Positions 23,419 to 35,635 of a DNA stretch of 64,000 nt are shown piece after piece. Position numbers and translations under genes: made by a program. Every line of letters starts with the position of its first letter. Position 1 is the stretch's first letter. The notes under the pieces are model-generated. The model saw only the letters and a program-made list of their open reading frames with translations. It was not told where the DNA came from and made no database searches. Source of the DNA: Allodiplogaster sudhausi (lineage: Eukaryota; Nematoda; Chromadorea; Rhabditida; Diplogasteridae); the NCBI GenBank assembly GCA_945643635.1, contig CALZFC010000020.1, positions 4,670,501-4,734,500 on the forward strand, in the 5' to 3' direction.

Positions 23419-23860
23419 CAGAGGTGGAAACTGGCCCAACTTTTTTGGGCCCGGCCGGCCCTTAGGGCCCAGAATCTCGGCCCGGCCCGGCCCTCAGATT
23501 TCGGGCCCTTGAATTTTGGGCCCGGCCGGCCCGGGCCGGCCCGGTGGGCCCGATTAAAAAAAAAATGTCAGATTCCAAATTCCAATTCGTAATTTTCTTA
23601 TAGGAAATTTTTCTTTTAGCTTCCCGTACAGAAGGCTTCTCATTTATTTAATTCCGAATCGCAATACGACTCCTGCTGAACTGCAATATTATGAGAGCTC
23701 GGTCGGTTATGTGCAAGTTCGCTAGCACAATTGCGAAAATTGGGCCCAATCGGGCCCAGGGCCGGGCCCAAGGTTGGGCCCGGCCCTAGAGGGCCTTGGA
23801 AATTTGGGCCGGCCCTCATTTTGGGCGGGGCCGGGCCGGCCCGGGCCCGTTCCACCTCTG
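23419..23860. mobile_element. hAT-type MITE, GC-rich, 8-bp TSD
   Basis: 442-bp non-coding palindromic element whose ends both read CAGAGGTGGAA, flanked by perfect 8-bp copies of AGACCAGC (23411-23418; 23861-23868). The interior is dense in GGGCCCGGCC-type repeats, unlike the surrounding sequence. The CAGAGGTG terminus and 8-bp duplication are diagnostic of hAT elements. It lies in the intron between exons 6 and 7 of N1. Confidence 0.9.
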
Positions 23861-24008
23861 AGACCAGCTTGTGTTCCTTCCCGAATTCTTCCAATTGAGG
23901 GATATTGCAGTGCCGTAACATTCGCGTGTTCAAAGTAAAAAAAAAACGCTCCAATTTGTCTGTCTGTCTCTTCTATCTCTTTTCTCTCTCTCTCTCTTCT
24001 CTCTCTCT

Positions 24009-24044
<36 letters not shown>

Positions 24045-27000
24045 TCTGCAGGCTATCAAACTGGAGCGTACGATCTGGCGACGCTGATAACAGTGGGCGT
24101 TGACACGAACTGGAAGGACCCTCACGGAGATCAGAGTTTCGTTCTGTTTCGCGACCAGCCTGCCACTCTTTATGGTGCGAGCGTGTACAAGAAGATTTGG
24201 AACACGAAGAGACAATTGAGAGTGTAAGCAGAAATATAATTCCATTAAAATAAGGATTTTCTCAATTATATGCCCGAAATATATGTACATACATACATAT
24301 CTTCAAATATGCGGAAGTTTTATGTAAAAAAAATCCTTGATGAACTGAAACAAATGTTTACGAAAAAAATTTTTGCAGGGCAATTGAGGGTGTGGTCGCC
24401 GTGATGAAAGCCGTTGCTGGCATCTACAATATGAAGCTTGACGCTGAACAGCTGAAGGTTAGTACAACTCTTAAACTCTGGCAGCTCCTGGGACGAGACT
24501 GTCTTTTCAATATTTTATGTCTAGTAATTATCGTGTGGTTTGCTTGATGAGTTGAAAATTAATTTCCAACAACGAAACCGAGACAAATGAATTGAGGCGG
24601 ATGCGACTGCGGTCGTGGACTTCGACTACGAGCTCGCGACCAACTTCAGCACTGACTCTGACCGATCATATCAGCCTAGGACAATCAGCGACCTCCAGAA
24701 GGAGCTGCCCTACCTCAACTGGACTTCTTTGCTTCAACTTGTAAGCGAAAACTCATTTACTCATGAGATTCATCGAGCAGTGTAGCCCAGGATTGTCTTT
24801 TCTTCCCCACCTTCTCCAAAATCTTCTTCTATGTACATATGTATCAATGAATATAAAATTAAGGCATTAGACACAGCTTAAAATGGTGTCTAATGAGAGA
24901 TGGAACTGCAGATGACATCTCCCGCAGCCTCTGCCCGTCTAGCGGACCCCTCCTTCTTCGTCATCGTGAAGGAGCCCGCGCAGCTGGCTCGTCTGGCCGA
25001 TATCTTCTCAGGCGACGCAGCGCGCCAGGCCGTCGTTAACAACTACGTCTTCTTCCGCGTCGCTGCCTTCGCAGCTCAGTTCATCGAGCCGGCCAGCACG
25101 GCAAACACTCGTGATGAGGTCGGCTCCCAATCTGCTAATCTGCTATGACTAGTTGTTCAGTCATGATTGGTCTTTTACTTTTGGGTGCTCTATTCGGTTG
25201 CAGGTGTCTCTGATTCGTTTCCTGGATGACCTCGCCTGGGATCGACACACCTCTGGTCGCCCAATCAGAGGGCGGCCACAGCGGCCTCGCCTGAGCGCCG
25301 CATTCTCGCCGTGCAGTGCATGAACAGTGCGATGGGCTTGCCCCTCACTGTCATCGGTGATCTCCAGGTAGGCGCAGGGTGGCAATGCATCACCTGAGCA
25401 CTGCTCCAATAATCTTGTCTTTCTATTTCTCCAGTGGGTGACTGCTCGTATCTTTGTTGACGGCGTCTATCCTTTAAAGGAAGACAGAGACGCCGTGCGC
25501 AAAAATGTCAGCTTTTTTTAGGTAGCCTTTTTTATTTAATTTTGTTTGTTTCTTTTTAGGTTGCCTTAATTATTTAATAACAGCGAACTTACATGTATCT
25601 ATTACGTGCAATTGCGTTATCGTTGGCATTCTCACTATCAGCCTGAACGTCACGTACAATTCCACATCTTTTCAGGTCGGCTCGATTCGATGCTCGTGGC
25701 CTTCCGCTCTCAACTCGACCAACTGTCGTGGATGACTGCCTCAACGAAGAGGGGAGCCTATTCCAAGATTGACAATCTCGTCATGAACATCGCCTTCCCC
25801 GACTGGGTCACCGACGACTACAAACTCAGCGACTACTACAAGGCATTCGATCGAACAGCCAATTAGCTAGATAAATCTTACGTTTAAGGACCTCGACATT
25901 TGCTCAGCCGATGAGTTCCTGACGATGAAGACGAAGGTGAATGCGTTCAATATGAAGAAGAAGTTCGACGTGCTAGCCGTTAAAGAAGGAGTCGACCGCG
26001 CCTACTTCAGCGGACCTCTCGGCACAACGAACGCTTGGTCAGCCAAGCTGCCTTGAGTAATCTGAGAACTTGAAACACACAGAGATCTCCTAGGCGGGAT
26101 TCTAGTCTGATTTCCATTGCCAATGCTGTTTTTCAATTGTAAGAAATTGAAATAATTTGATGCATTTCAGGTATATTTGATGCACTCAGGGCGAGAACAT
26201 CGCTGATAACGGAGGTATCGGATGCCTGTTCAAGTATATTTTGAATTACTAACTATAAATGGTAGTTCTCGAGGAATGCAAGCAGCGTACCGCGCCTTCC
26301 TTGCTGCCATTGCTCTGAACGGGCCCGACCCTCTCCTTCCCGACGACTTGAGCATCTTCAGCGCTGAGCAACTCTTCTTCCTCAGCTTTGCCAATGTTTC
26401 TTGTTTTTCCGTACTTTCATTTAATCAATAGGAAGGATGAATCTATCAATGGCATGGAATAGATATGAGATCCATCGGATAATATCAGCTTTGGTGCGAA
26501 GTTCCGCCGGCGGACGCAGCATTGGAGGAGACGCTGCTCATCGACGTCCACTCGCCGTCCCATCAACGTGTTTTCGGCACCATTCAGAACTTCCCCGCAT
26601 TCCGGGTCAGATTTTCCTCTACTCCCTTTTCTCCCATATTTCAGAATGAGCTCATTATCTTTCTCACAGCGCTGGGATCGGTGCAGTCCAATGGAGTCCA
26701 ATCCGGGCCCCCTGGGCTCCCTACGTGACCCAATTATTAAAACACACCCGGCACGATTGATTTTTCGTCACGCGTGACCCCTCTACCATCTCATTTTAGA
26801 ATAATTCTTGGCATTTTGCCAATCCCGGTCGCGATCGAGCATACTACTGAACTCGAGCGATGGTCTAACGGGTTGAACCTGGCATTTTACCAATTTCGTT
26901 CAACTTGAACAACTATTAGAGAGTAAAAAAGGCTTTATTCAACAACAAAGGAATCAAATATGTTTCCGAAACTGTGAGAATATGCTCATTTTGAGCAGAA

Positions 27001-27099
27001 ATTTCTCACAAATCGCGAAAAAACATAAATTCTTTATACCGAGTAAAATGAAAAATTAAAGACAATTACAAAAGTAAACAAACATAAACAAACTAGGAA

Positions 27100-27650
27100 A
27101 TGTTGTCAAGCCCCTTTCGCTCTCGAAAGAGCTACTCGGCGGACTTACAGACAACATCCTTGATGCGAGAGGAGGGAGGGTGCTGGTATCCGTCCAGCCG
27201 CTACTTTTCTTGAAGACATCCTGCATAGAAAGAAGAAGATATGATAGAGAGAGAGAGCGAGACAGACAAACAACGAGTACGAGAGAGTGGGGGAAGAGGT
27301 AGAGATACTTGAGCACATTGTCTAGTCCATCAAAGGCTTTGCAAAAAGCATAATTAGAGAGGGAAAAATGTACCTCTGGAGTCGACTGCTTCGCATTCTC
27401 GATGATGTCTTGGCCCGAGCAGAGGAGATAAGGAAGCCTGAAATCCAGATTTGATAACAAAAGGTATTGAATCATTCTGTATGCGTTGCACAGAACAAAT
27501 AAAGGCTACAGTAACCCGCTACTACCGTGTTCCCATTCACACCTTATATCCGCTGTCGGGTTTCTTCAGCTCTCCGGCATAGGTGATCGTCAGAGATGCG
27601 CTGGCCTGACCGTCCTCTTCAGATCATTGTAGACGGCTGGAAAAGGAGAG

Positions 27651-27691
<41 letters not shown>

Positions 27692-29040
27692 CTACAAAGA
27701 GAGGAAGAACGAACCGCGTTTGCGTGAAGATCCGTGAGGCGTGGAGTCGAGTTGGCCAACTTGCATGGCCAACTCGTACCCTAAATCCTAAAAAAAAGTT
27801 TAATTAGATCAATCGAACCTGTAGAACATCGAGTGCTTCGTAGTTCGAGTCGGTTGAGTTGACATTTGCACCCAGTTACGAAACTCTGCAAGATAGGATT
27901 CAGAGTTAGCAGTTAAGATGGGATTACTATGTTTAATTACACCAACCTCCTACTGTAGGTACAGTAGTTAGCTGAGCCGACCACTCTAAAATGGATGATG
28001 ATAGGAACCACAGTAGGATTTTAACCTTGGCATTATAAGTATTCACTTTGTGAGAGAGTTTATTATGAGCAGAAGTTATGCGTTCTCAATCATACTTCAT
28101 TAGCCATTTAACGAAACTACTCTCAAAAATCTAAAACATCAGAAACACTTAATCCGGGAGGAATGTCAGGGGGAGAAGGGATTAGTAAAAACAAAAAAAG
28201 TAAACAACACACAAACTGATGTACCATTCGAGGAAGGAGGGGGGAATTCAACAGTAGAAAAGACACGAAAGTAAAGCTCACAAGAATCACAAAATAACCG
28301 GTCAAAAAAACCTGTCTAACGATCACCTGAGCATGTAATGACAAAAAAGAAACCTCTTATTGAATCTTTCTCTCTAACGAATCGGACTAAGAACTTCTAT
28401 ATTGTTCAATCATTCTCTAAGACATAAATCTAACAATCTTAAGATACTGATGGAATTTGAAGAATTGAAAATCATAAATAAATTTGGAAGTAAAAAAAAG
28501 ACCTAGCAACATAATCTAGAAATGAGTGTGGTAATTGTGGACAATGACAACCTTGCTTCCTCGAATGTTGTTGGAGTTGAAAGGGTGGCCGTTAGGTGCG
28601 ATCTGAGCTGGGAAGTGCGGCTGAGCAAGAGTCGGTGGTCCAAAGGAAGTCTGGCCATTCGAAGAGTTACCGCTACAAATAGCCATTTAGCATATAAGAC
28701 TTTTTCGACTAGTGTTAAGAGGAAATGGGTAACCAAAAAATAACCCCTTTTGTCCTCTCCGGGTCTTCTTTTGCTTCTTCTTCTTCTGGACTCTTCCATG
28801 TTGGACTTGCTGAACCACTACGGTCTCCTCTCTTCTCTGCCACGTCTTCATATGAAGACTAAAAAGGAAACATTTTGCATGAAGAATTAAAATTATGGTT
28901 TTAACAGAAGAAGATGCATTTTATAGGTATAACTGACGTTCCGTTATGTCCGCCCCGATTGGTGGCCGGAGCGATATAGGCGACCGGGTTCTCAGAGGGA
29001 GTCTTGACTGGTTGTTGCGTGACTTCGGATATCCTGAGAA
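27100..29040 (-). other. Unassigned protein-like exons inside the 4.2-kb transposon
   Basis: Minus-strand segments with plausible splice sites: QQPVKTPSENPVAYIAPATN (about 29030-28930), QHGRVQKKKKQKKTRRGQKG (about 28800-28740), QTSFGPPTLAQPHFPAQIAP (about 28660-28570), DLGYELAMQVGQLDSTPHGS (about 27790-27725), ASLTITYAGELKKPDSGYK (about 27605-27545), LPYLLCSGQDIIENAKQSTP (about 27435-27375), VFKKSSGWTDTSTLPPLASR (about 27220-27160). They could be the 3' part of the transposase gene or a captured host gene. I do not recognise the family. The 28330-28500 stretch shows nothing clear. Confidence 0.3.
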
Positions 29041-29072
29041 AAACAATATAGCATGGAACTTTATGAATTCTA

Positions 29073-30617
29073 TCAATTCGTTAAAAATAATGAAAATAAT
29101 TCTGGATGGCTGACTGGATGGAAGAAAGGGGCGCGGAGAGAGTATGCGATGGAGATGCCCGTGCGATGGAAGAGAGAAGCAGGGAACCGCCTCGGCCTCG
29201 TCCACCTCGGCCTCGTCCCCCTCGGCCTCGACCAGCTGATAATGTAAGTAAATGAAAGTAAATCACAACCACGTGTCACTCCGGTGCCGTAAATAAAGTA
29301 AGTAAAGTAAGTAAGTAAATTCTGATCGAAAATTTTCATTGGAGTTCTGACCAAAAGTGGGCCACTGAGATGGCCGATGTGGAGAACGAGACCTCTTCGT
29401 GGTGCAGGGGCCCGGAAAGCGTTCGTTCCATGCTCTACCTTAGCTAGCGCGCCCATCGATGTGATTCCCTCACACACAGGATGGTAAGCCATCTTGCATT
29501 TGCAGCACAACAAGGCGCTCATGTCTTTGAGTTGGTGAACACTGAGCTTACCTACCCGACTGACAAGGCAGAAGACAGCTCCGCACTCGTCGCCCCGGAC
29601 AGGCGTTACGCTGCGGGAACGGCACGAACGCTGGCTTCGTTGAGAAACCTTGCCCTTTTCAGCTGCATCTTCCGCTTCCACTGCTTTAAGAATTGTGCGA
29701 AAATCCTCAAGCTCAGCCGATTCTTTGTCCAAATCGCGCTTCTTGTCTCTTAGCAGCAACTTTCCTTGGTCGTGCGCCTTGACGCAATCAGCATACGACG
29801 CAAAGAATGCGTCGTCATCCCCGTAATCTCGGGCACATTGCGAAAGGAAAATTGACTCTGCAGAAGAGAGATGCATGCTAACGAGCTTAAGCCGGATGTG
29901 CAGTACAGGTGGCACAATCTGGTCAATGGGAACCGAGTGGAGGGACCAAGAGTCAACTAAGTGAGTCATTTTGCTGATGTCACTGACTTCAGTTTTGTTT
30001 GCCTCGCGGCCTTTCTTTGACTCGAGCTCATTCAAGCGACGATCGAACTCGATCTTGTCATCCTTGAGATTCGCAAGAGTTCGCGCCTCCACTCCGGCTG
30101 CCTCAGGCAACTGGCTCTTTTTGATTCTGCAGAAGTAGCAGGGAAACTCCGCTGCTGTACCGCGAACTCCGCAGATGCATGGAATCGCTGACCCATCACC
30201 AGCCAAGAAAATGTTCACCTTTCGGGGAGCACTACCCACCTTCACCTCGCTAATGTCTGAAATCTCATCAAACAATGGCTTGAACGCCTTCACGCAGTTC
30301 TCGTATGACTCGTCGCCTGTGTGAAAGCACAGAGCAAACGAGTGTACTGGTGAATTAGCGTCGCCAGCATTGATGAAGGACAAGCACATCTTTGAGGTTC
30401 CCTGTCCTTTATCAAGCGAGATACCTAGCCAGATGTCGTCTTTGAACTTGTCCGGAAAAGGGCACGCGGAAAGGGGCAATTGGGAAATCAGGTAGGTGAG
30501 AAGGTCACCTAGATTTCGCACCCTAACCATCGCGCAAGGCTGCTCCGGCTCGCCACTCTTGACTCGTAGCGCCATGACACTGGATGTGTACATGTCACTG
30601 AGGGTGCGGCGCATCAT
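29073..30617 (-). CDS. Transposase-like protein with C-terminal zinc-binding module
   Basis: 514-codon ORF; coding sequence continues upstream (GFSSARVNAIVEADRMMRRT from about 30675), so the true start is further 5'. Domain order: KDDIWLGISLDKGQGTSKM (candidate first catalytic Asp), NIFLAGDGSAIPCICGVRGT followed by CYFC (Asp plus CxxC zinc knuckle), LHSVPIDQIVPPVLHIRLKL, a coiled region, then CCKCKMAYHPVCEGI, a PHD/treble-clef-like Cys/His cluster (about residue 380). The GDG...PCxxC...PPVLHI arrangement is shared by RNase-H-fold transposases that are abundant in invertebrates and is loosely reminiscent of RAG1/Transib; I could not assign the superfamily. The last 100 or so codons (SRPRGTRPRWTRPRR) are probably intronic read-through. 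Confidence 0.55.
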   Translation of the reverse strand: MMRRTLSDMYTSSVMALRVKSGEPEQPCAMVRVRNLGDLLTYLISQLPLSACPFPDKFKDDIWLGISLDKGQGTSKMCLSFINAGDANSPVHSFALCFHTGDESYENCVKAFKPLFDEISDISEVKVGSAPRKVNIFLAGDGSAIPCICGVRGTAAEFPCYFCRIKKSQLPEAAGVEARTLANLKDDKIEFDRRLNELESKKGREANKTEVSDISKMTHLVDSWSLHSVPIDQIVPPVLHIRLKLVSMHLSSAESIFLSQCARDYGDDDAFFASYADCVKAHDQGKLLLRDKKRDLDKESAELEDFRTILKAVEAEDAAEKGKVSQRSQRSCRSRSVTPVRGDECGAVFCLVSRVGKLSVHQLKDMSALLCCKCKMAYHPVCEGITSMGALAKVEHGTNAFRAPAPRRGLVLHIGHLSGPLLVRTPMKIFDQNLLTYFTYFIYGTGVTRGCDLLSFTYIISWSRPRGTRPRWTRPRRFPASLFHRTGISIAYSLRAPFFHPVSHPELFSLFLTN

Positions 30618-31032
30618 TCGGTCGGCTTCAACGATTGCATTAACTCGAGCCGATGAAAAACCTTCACTAAAGTCATATCAACGGATTATCACAAATCAAC
30701 ATCGAAGAACAAGTATGAATGCTCACAGCTGATTCCAGCTTCATGAAGAATTCTCAATTTTCCATACTTGCATTTATCTCGCACGGAATTTTTTCATACA
30801 GTAAAACATATTACGGAATTGCACAGTGGCACGATTGGACTGCCCATTGCATCGCTCCCATACATTGCCCAGCGCTGTGCTTTCTCCCATATTTCAGAAT
30901 GCCTTCAACTGCCCTGTCAACACGCCGTACGCCCCTGAGAAGCACTGCAAAGTGTGGACATCGGACATTGCTCCTGGCAAGAAAATCTATTTACATATTT
31001 ATCCGATAAACAAATTACATATTTAAAGTTTA

Positions 31033-31855
31033 CCAGGAAATGGTCAGAAACCCTACACTCGAAAAAATACAATTTATATCTCAAATGAAAGCCCTTGAAA
31101 TTTGGTGTGACGGAGTATAAAAATTAGCTGCTGCCATGCATAACCCAATTTTTTATTGCATTTTCAAAATGGGATTTTTTGAACATAAATTTTCACCATC
31201 AGAGAGTAGTCTACATAGAAATCGTGCAAGAGGATCAAAAATGTGGTCTTACGGCGCAGTGGATAAGGCGTCTGACTGAAAATATTTTGTCGTGAGTTCG
31301 ACTTCTCTTCGACACATCGTTTTTGCTTATTTTTGGTTTCACAGAAATGGAGCTTGATCATCAGGGAGTCGTTCCATGATCTCCCACCTTCAATGTTTAC
31401 TCACACGCCTGTGTCGTTTATCCATCTACTCCATCTCCGATGTGCTTGAACCATTTCTGTGACACCATTGTTCACATGTGCTAATAATAATGCTGTTTTG
31501 TAGATTGTATTCCATTTTGTGAAATAAAGTTAGAATAAAAGAAAGAAAACATAAAAAAATAGCAAAAGCGATGAGTCGAAGAGAAGTCGAACGCACGACA
31601 AAATATTTTCAGTCAGACGCCTTATCCACTGCACCGTAAGACCACATTTTTGATCCCCTTGCACGATTTCTAGGTAGACTACTCCCTGATGGTGAAAATT
31701 TATGTTCAAAAAATCCCATTTTGAAAATGCAATAAAAAATTTGGTTATGCATGGCAGCAGCTAATTTTTATACTCCGTCACACCAAATTTCAAGGGCTTT
31801 CATTTGAGATATAAATTGTATTTTTTCGAGTGTAGGGTTTCTGACCATTCCCTGG
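31033..31855. mobile_element. Foldback MITE containing a tRNA-Arg-like sequence in each arm
   Basis: 823-bp inverted-repeat element; both ends read CCAGG(A/G)AATGGTCAGAAACC, flanked by TTA (31030-31032; 31856-31858), a PIF/Harbinger-type duplication. Each arm carries a tRNA-like stretch (31243-31320 plus strand; 31570-31648 minus strand). It lies between the exons at 30898-30976 and 31923-32050 of N1. Confidence 0.8.
31243..31320 (+). repeat. tRNA-Arg-derived (SINE-like) sequence
   Basis: GGCGCAGTGGATAAGGCGTC followed by TGACTGAAAATA and GAGTTCGACTTC matches the D-arm (A box) and T-arm (B box) of eukaryotic tRNA-Arg. The acceptor stem does not pair and the anticodon arm is degraded, so it is not a functional tRNA. 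A second copy lies in the opposite arm at about 31570-31648. Confidence 0.65.
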
Positions 31856-34825
31856 TTAGATTGTAGGTAAATTTTTTAAAGTTATATTTAAGAGAGCTTT
31901 AAATACAGCTTGATGTATACAGCATCGACGGACGACAAGGGCATCCCCGTCGTCTCCGGCAACGACATCAACATCAAGGCGCCCGAGGAGATCGGCACCA
32001 AGGATCTCGTCAAGTACAATGCGTACAAATCAGCCTTCCAGCTGTTCAATGTGAGCACATCAATCTTCTCATTGTTTTCAAATATATCACATTCATCTAA
32101 TCTCAGGACTCGATTGACTTCACGACGGACCCTTGCGACGACTTCTACCAATACGCGTGTGGCCACTACCCGGGGAGGCAGAACACCTTCTACGACTTGA
32201 ACGATAACAACGAACGTAGAATCGCGCGAAAGCTCAATGATCCAACTTACGCTGCGACTGTTAAGGTCAAGCGATGAAAAATCTAAAAGTCACACTATTG
32301 AAGGATAACTCATTTCAGTCGAGCCAAGCTTTGACAAAGCTGAAGACATTCTTCGGTCGCTGCATGGACGAGCAGGCGAGTCCGACCACAAAGAACAACC
32401 ACATCGTGAAATCCTTCGTCGATTAACTCTAAGAGATCATTGGCTTCTATCCAACTTTTCTCGTGAAGAATCTGATCGATAAGGTCGATTCAAAGAGTCT
32501 CGCGAACGCACTCGCCTTTCTCAGTTTCGAGCACGGTCAGAATGGATATCAACACCTTGGAGTTGTTGCAGAAAAGTCTGTGTTCTGCAGGCATAGACAC
32601 GCTGATCACTCCGCTATTGGACACGAACTGGAAGGCGGCCGGCTACGAGTTCTACGTCGACCAGAGTTCACTCTTCTTCGAGAATGTCTACTACCAGGAG
32701 AAGCCCTGGGGCACCATCGAAACCAGCTACCGCCTGGCGGCTAAGGCACTCGTCAAGAACTACTGCCTTCTTGAGAACATCACGTCCATTGACATCGCCG
32801 AAGAGTTGATCGACAAAGCCATCAGCTTTGAGAAGGTTGCGCCAATTGAGTTTACTGAACAGTTCAACGGCAGCGTTGATACAGGACCTTGGTTTCTTCT
32901 ATACGAGCTTGGACGATGTCCGCCGCAACTTCGAGAGACAGCACAACCTGGCCAGCCTCCAGAAACCGCCTCCTTTCGCACCCGCCCTGGATATCGATTC
33001 ATACATTCACTCGGTGTATGCGCCGGATGAACTGAAGGCATTCCCCGCGGACAAGGAGTTCATTGTCAAGGAGGTTCGCCTTATTTTCGATTGCGCTCTA
33101 TGAACATTCATTGTATTCCATCCTGTCTGCCTATAACGACGTTGAGCTAGCGGTTTCTTTGAAGCTGGAGATGTCTCGCCGACTCTTCCAAGATCTAAAT
33201 GGGTCGAAATATGAGCAGAGTACCATCGTAAACTACTTGTTCATGCGCCTTCTTCTTAACTACGATAACTTGGTCGATCCGAGTGAATCCGACGCCATCT
33301 CACATCTTCACAAATTGAAGCAATTGAGAACGACGCATGGACGGCCACAAAGGTAACCGAACGATACATACATACATAATTACAGTTGCGGCAAAGACAG
33401 GCTTCCCTGTAGTGAAATATGTATGTAATTGACACGATATCTCTTTTATTTGAATAGAAGACGCAGCCCACTCGAAGTCGAATCTGGAGTGCGCAGCAAA
33501 GGCGATGATCCACTTTGCAGACGCATCCGGGCGGGTTTTTATGGACGACGCCTTCCCCACCGAGGAAGATCGCAAGAATCTAAGAACGTTAGTTCATAGC
33601 AGCTTTATTCTCTTTTAGAAAGAATGTTTAAAACCTTTCAATTTATAGCTCAGCCGGAGGCGTTATAAAGAATGTGTTGGACGCCTTTAGTGGCATGATT
33701 ACTCAACTGGATTGGATGGACAATGAGAGCAAGAAGGGCGCGCAGGAGAAGATCAACAACGTTGGTACGCGCTCTTTTTCTCCTCTCTTTCTTATCTCTT
33801 AGTCTTTCTTCTCTCAATCGCGGATTCTGTCTATCTATTTATCTCTTTGTTTTATCAACTGAACGCCTCCATTCACCAGCCCCTTATTTCCAGTGAAGAA
33901 CGTGGCCTTCCCGGACAAGTTGTACGACGTTGCTCAACTGGATGCAGAATACGAGAAACTCGATATTGACATGAAGACGACGTATTACGAGCTTCTCGTC
34001 CGAATCAACAAATTCAACATCGCCAAGCAGTTCAAGCAGCTGATCATGAAAGAGGCGGACCACCATGACTTCCTCGGCCAGACCAGCATTGTCAACGCGT
34101 GGTATCAGGTGAGGAAAAACTATTGTTGGAAATGCCCATTTCAAAAATATTGTTCTACATTCTAAACTATTTTGTTTTGTCCATAAACACAAACATTTCA
34201 AGTAATCTTTTCCCGTTTAGCAGCGAGCCTTATATAAAATTGGCCCAAATATAAGAAAAATTGTAAATACATTCAAAAGTACATACATACTTCGTAATTT
34301 GATATTGACGCACTTTGGAGGCTAAACACACACAAAAAAATTGTTTGAAACAACATTGTTTGGTGCACGATTGTTTGATGAATTGTTTGAAACAACAATT
34401 GTTTCAAAAAAATTGTTTGGGATATCAAACAATTTGTTTTACAAATTTGCACGCTATCCAGTCCGAGGCAATTGTTTGGATTGTTTTACATTTTTACGTT
34501 ATTTAGCGGGATGATCGTAAACAACTAATTAACGGACGGAGAAAAGAATGTTTCAAACTTTTACTACGACATCTAATTAAAAGCTTGTTTTTGTTGTTGT
34601 CCGTGTTTGTTTGGTTTTGGTTTTTTTTATTTGACAATAATATTGCAGCAGCGAAGTACGGGAATGCAGCAACGTGTCGGCATGCTTTGCTGAGGACTTG
34701 GTAGGACCTGATGAAGTTGTCAAATGTGGTAGGCAATCCGTTTTTTTCTTTTGAGCGCTACTAGGATTAATTCTTCTTTTTTTTACAATTAACCTTGCTT
34801 GACCCGTTTTGTTGCCGCTATCTTT

Positions 34826-34874
34826 GGTTTGAACCGTTTTGAAAAGGTACTTCCTTTTCAAAACGGTTCAAACC
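34826..34874. repeat. Perfect 22-bp palindrome
   Basis: Arms GGTTTGAACCGTTTTGAAAA(GG) (34826-34847) and their exact reverse complement (34853-34874) around a 5-nt loop. The motif GGTTTGAACCGTTT is itself partly self-complementary. Located inside the 3.9-kb transposon; role unknown. Confidence 0.9.
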
Positions 34875-35635
34875 GAACCGTTTGAACCTTTTTTTATTCG
34901 CGCCTTTGAATGTGATTACATTATTCGACAGTCGAATCTTTTCTTGCAGTACGGAGTCGTTGCTTGTTGTCTGAGCCCATCTCGACATTCATTGGAACTC
35001 GCGAACTCTCAGCTGTTTACCTTTGCCAGGTTTTCGAGGGGATTTTTTTTATTTATTTTTATTTTCGTTGAGTATGCGTTTTGGGAATTCTCGGATCCAT
35101 ATCCCACCCCGATTTTGACTGTTTTACTTGCCTTGCCACACTTGTTGAACTGTTTCGCACTTTCGTTTGAATCGTTTTGAGAAGGTGCTCCTTGTCAAAT
35201 TGTTTCAAACCGGACCTTTTTTTTTAAATTTGGGCTTTTAGCTTTCTAATGTGCTCCCCAACATGAATGACGTATAAGTTCTTGCAGCACGAATTCGGTC
35301 CCTGGTCTCGCGCCTTATGAACTTCGCTTAATGACATCGTTGATGCTCGAGAGTGTTACTCAGCGGGCTAGTCTTTTTTAATCTATCGAGGCATTTTTCT
35401 TTTAATTTGTATATATTTCTTATACACAACATTTATTGTTATATTCTTCGTGATAGTTCAATTTCTTATTATTGTTGCTTTTTTTTTGTTGCACCTGGAG
35501 TATTTCCATTTCGACTATTTCTTAAACATTTCATTCACATAAACTAAAGCAAAAGTTCTTAAAAAGCGTAAAAATAGCACGGTTGTGAAGATAATATATT
35601 GAAATAAATTTATTTATTAGGAATTTATTTTTTAG

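Larger units (their letters stand above)
26665..30879. mobile_element. 4.2-kb TIR transposon, 6-bp TSD, encoding an unclassified transposase-like protein
   Basis: 12-bp TIRs CACAGCGCTGGG (26665-26676; 30868-30879) flanked by perfect CTTTCT (26659-26664; 30880-30885). It sits in the N1 intron between the exons ending 26605 and starting 30898. It holds the 514-codon minus-strand ORF at 29073-30617 and further protein-like minus-strand segments at about 27100-29040. The superfamily is not assigned. Confidence 0.8.

Noticed and set aside
29073..29300. Repeat-rich C-terminus (SRPRGTRPRW) as part of the transposase
   Set aside because: Comes after the zinc module, translates simple CCTCGGCCTCG repeats, and is probably intron read-through.
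31243..31320. Functional tRNA gene
   Set aside because: A and B boxes are present but the acceptor stem does not pair and the anticodon arm is degraded; it lies inside a MITE arm.
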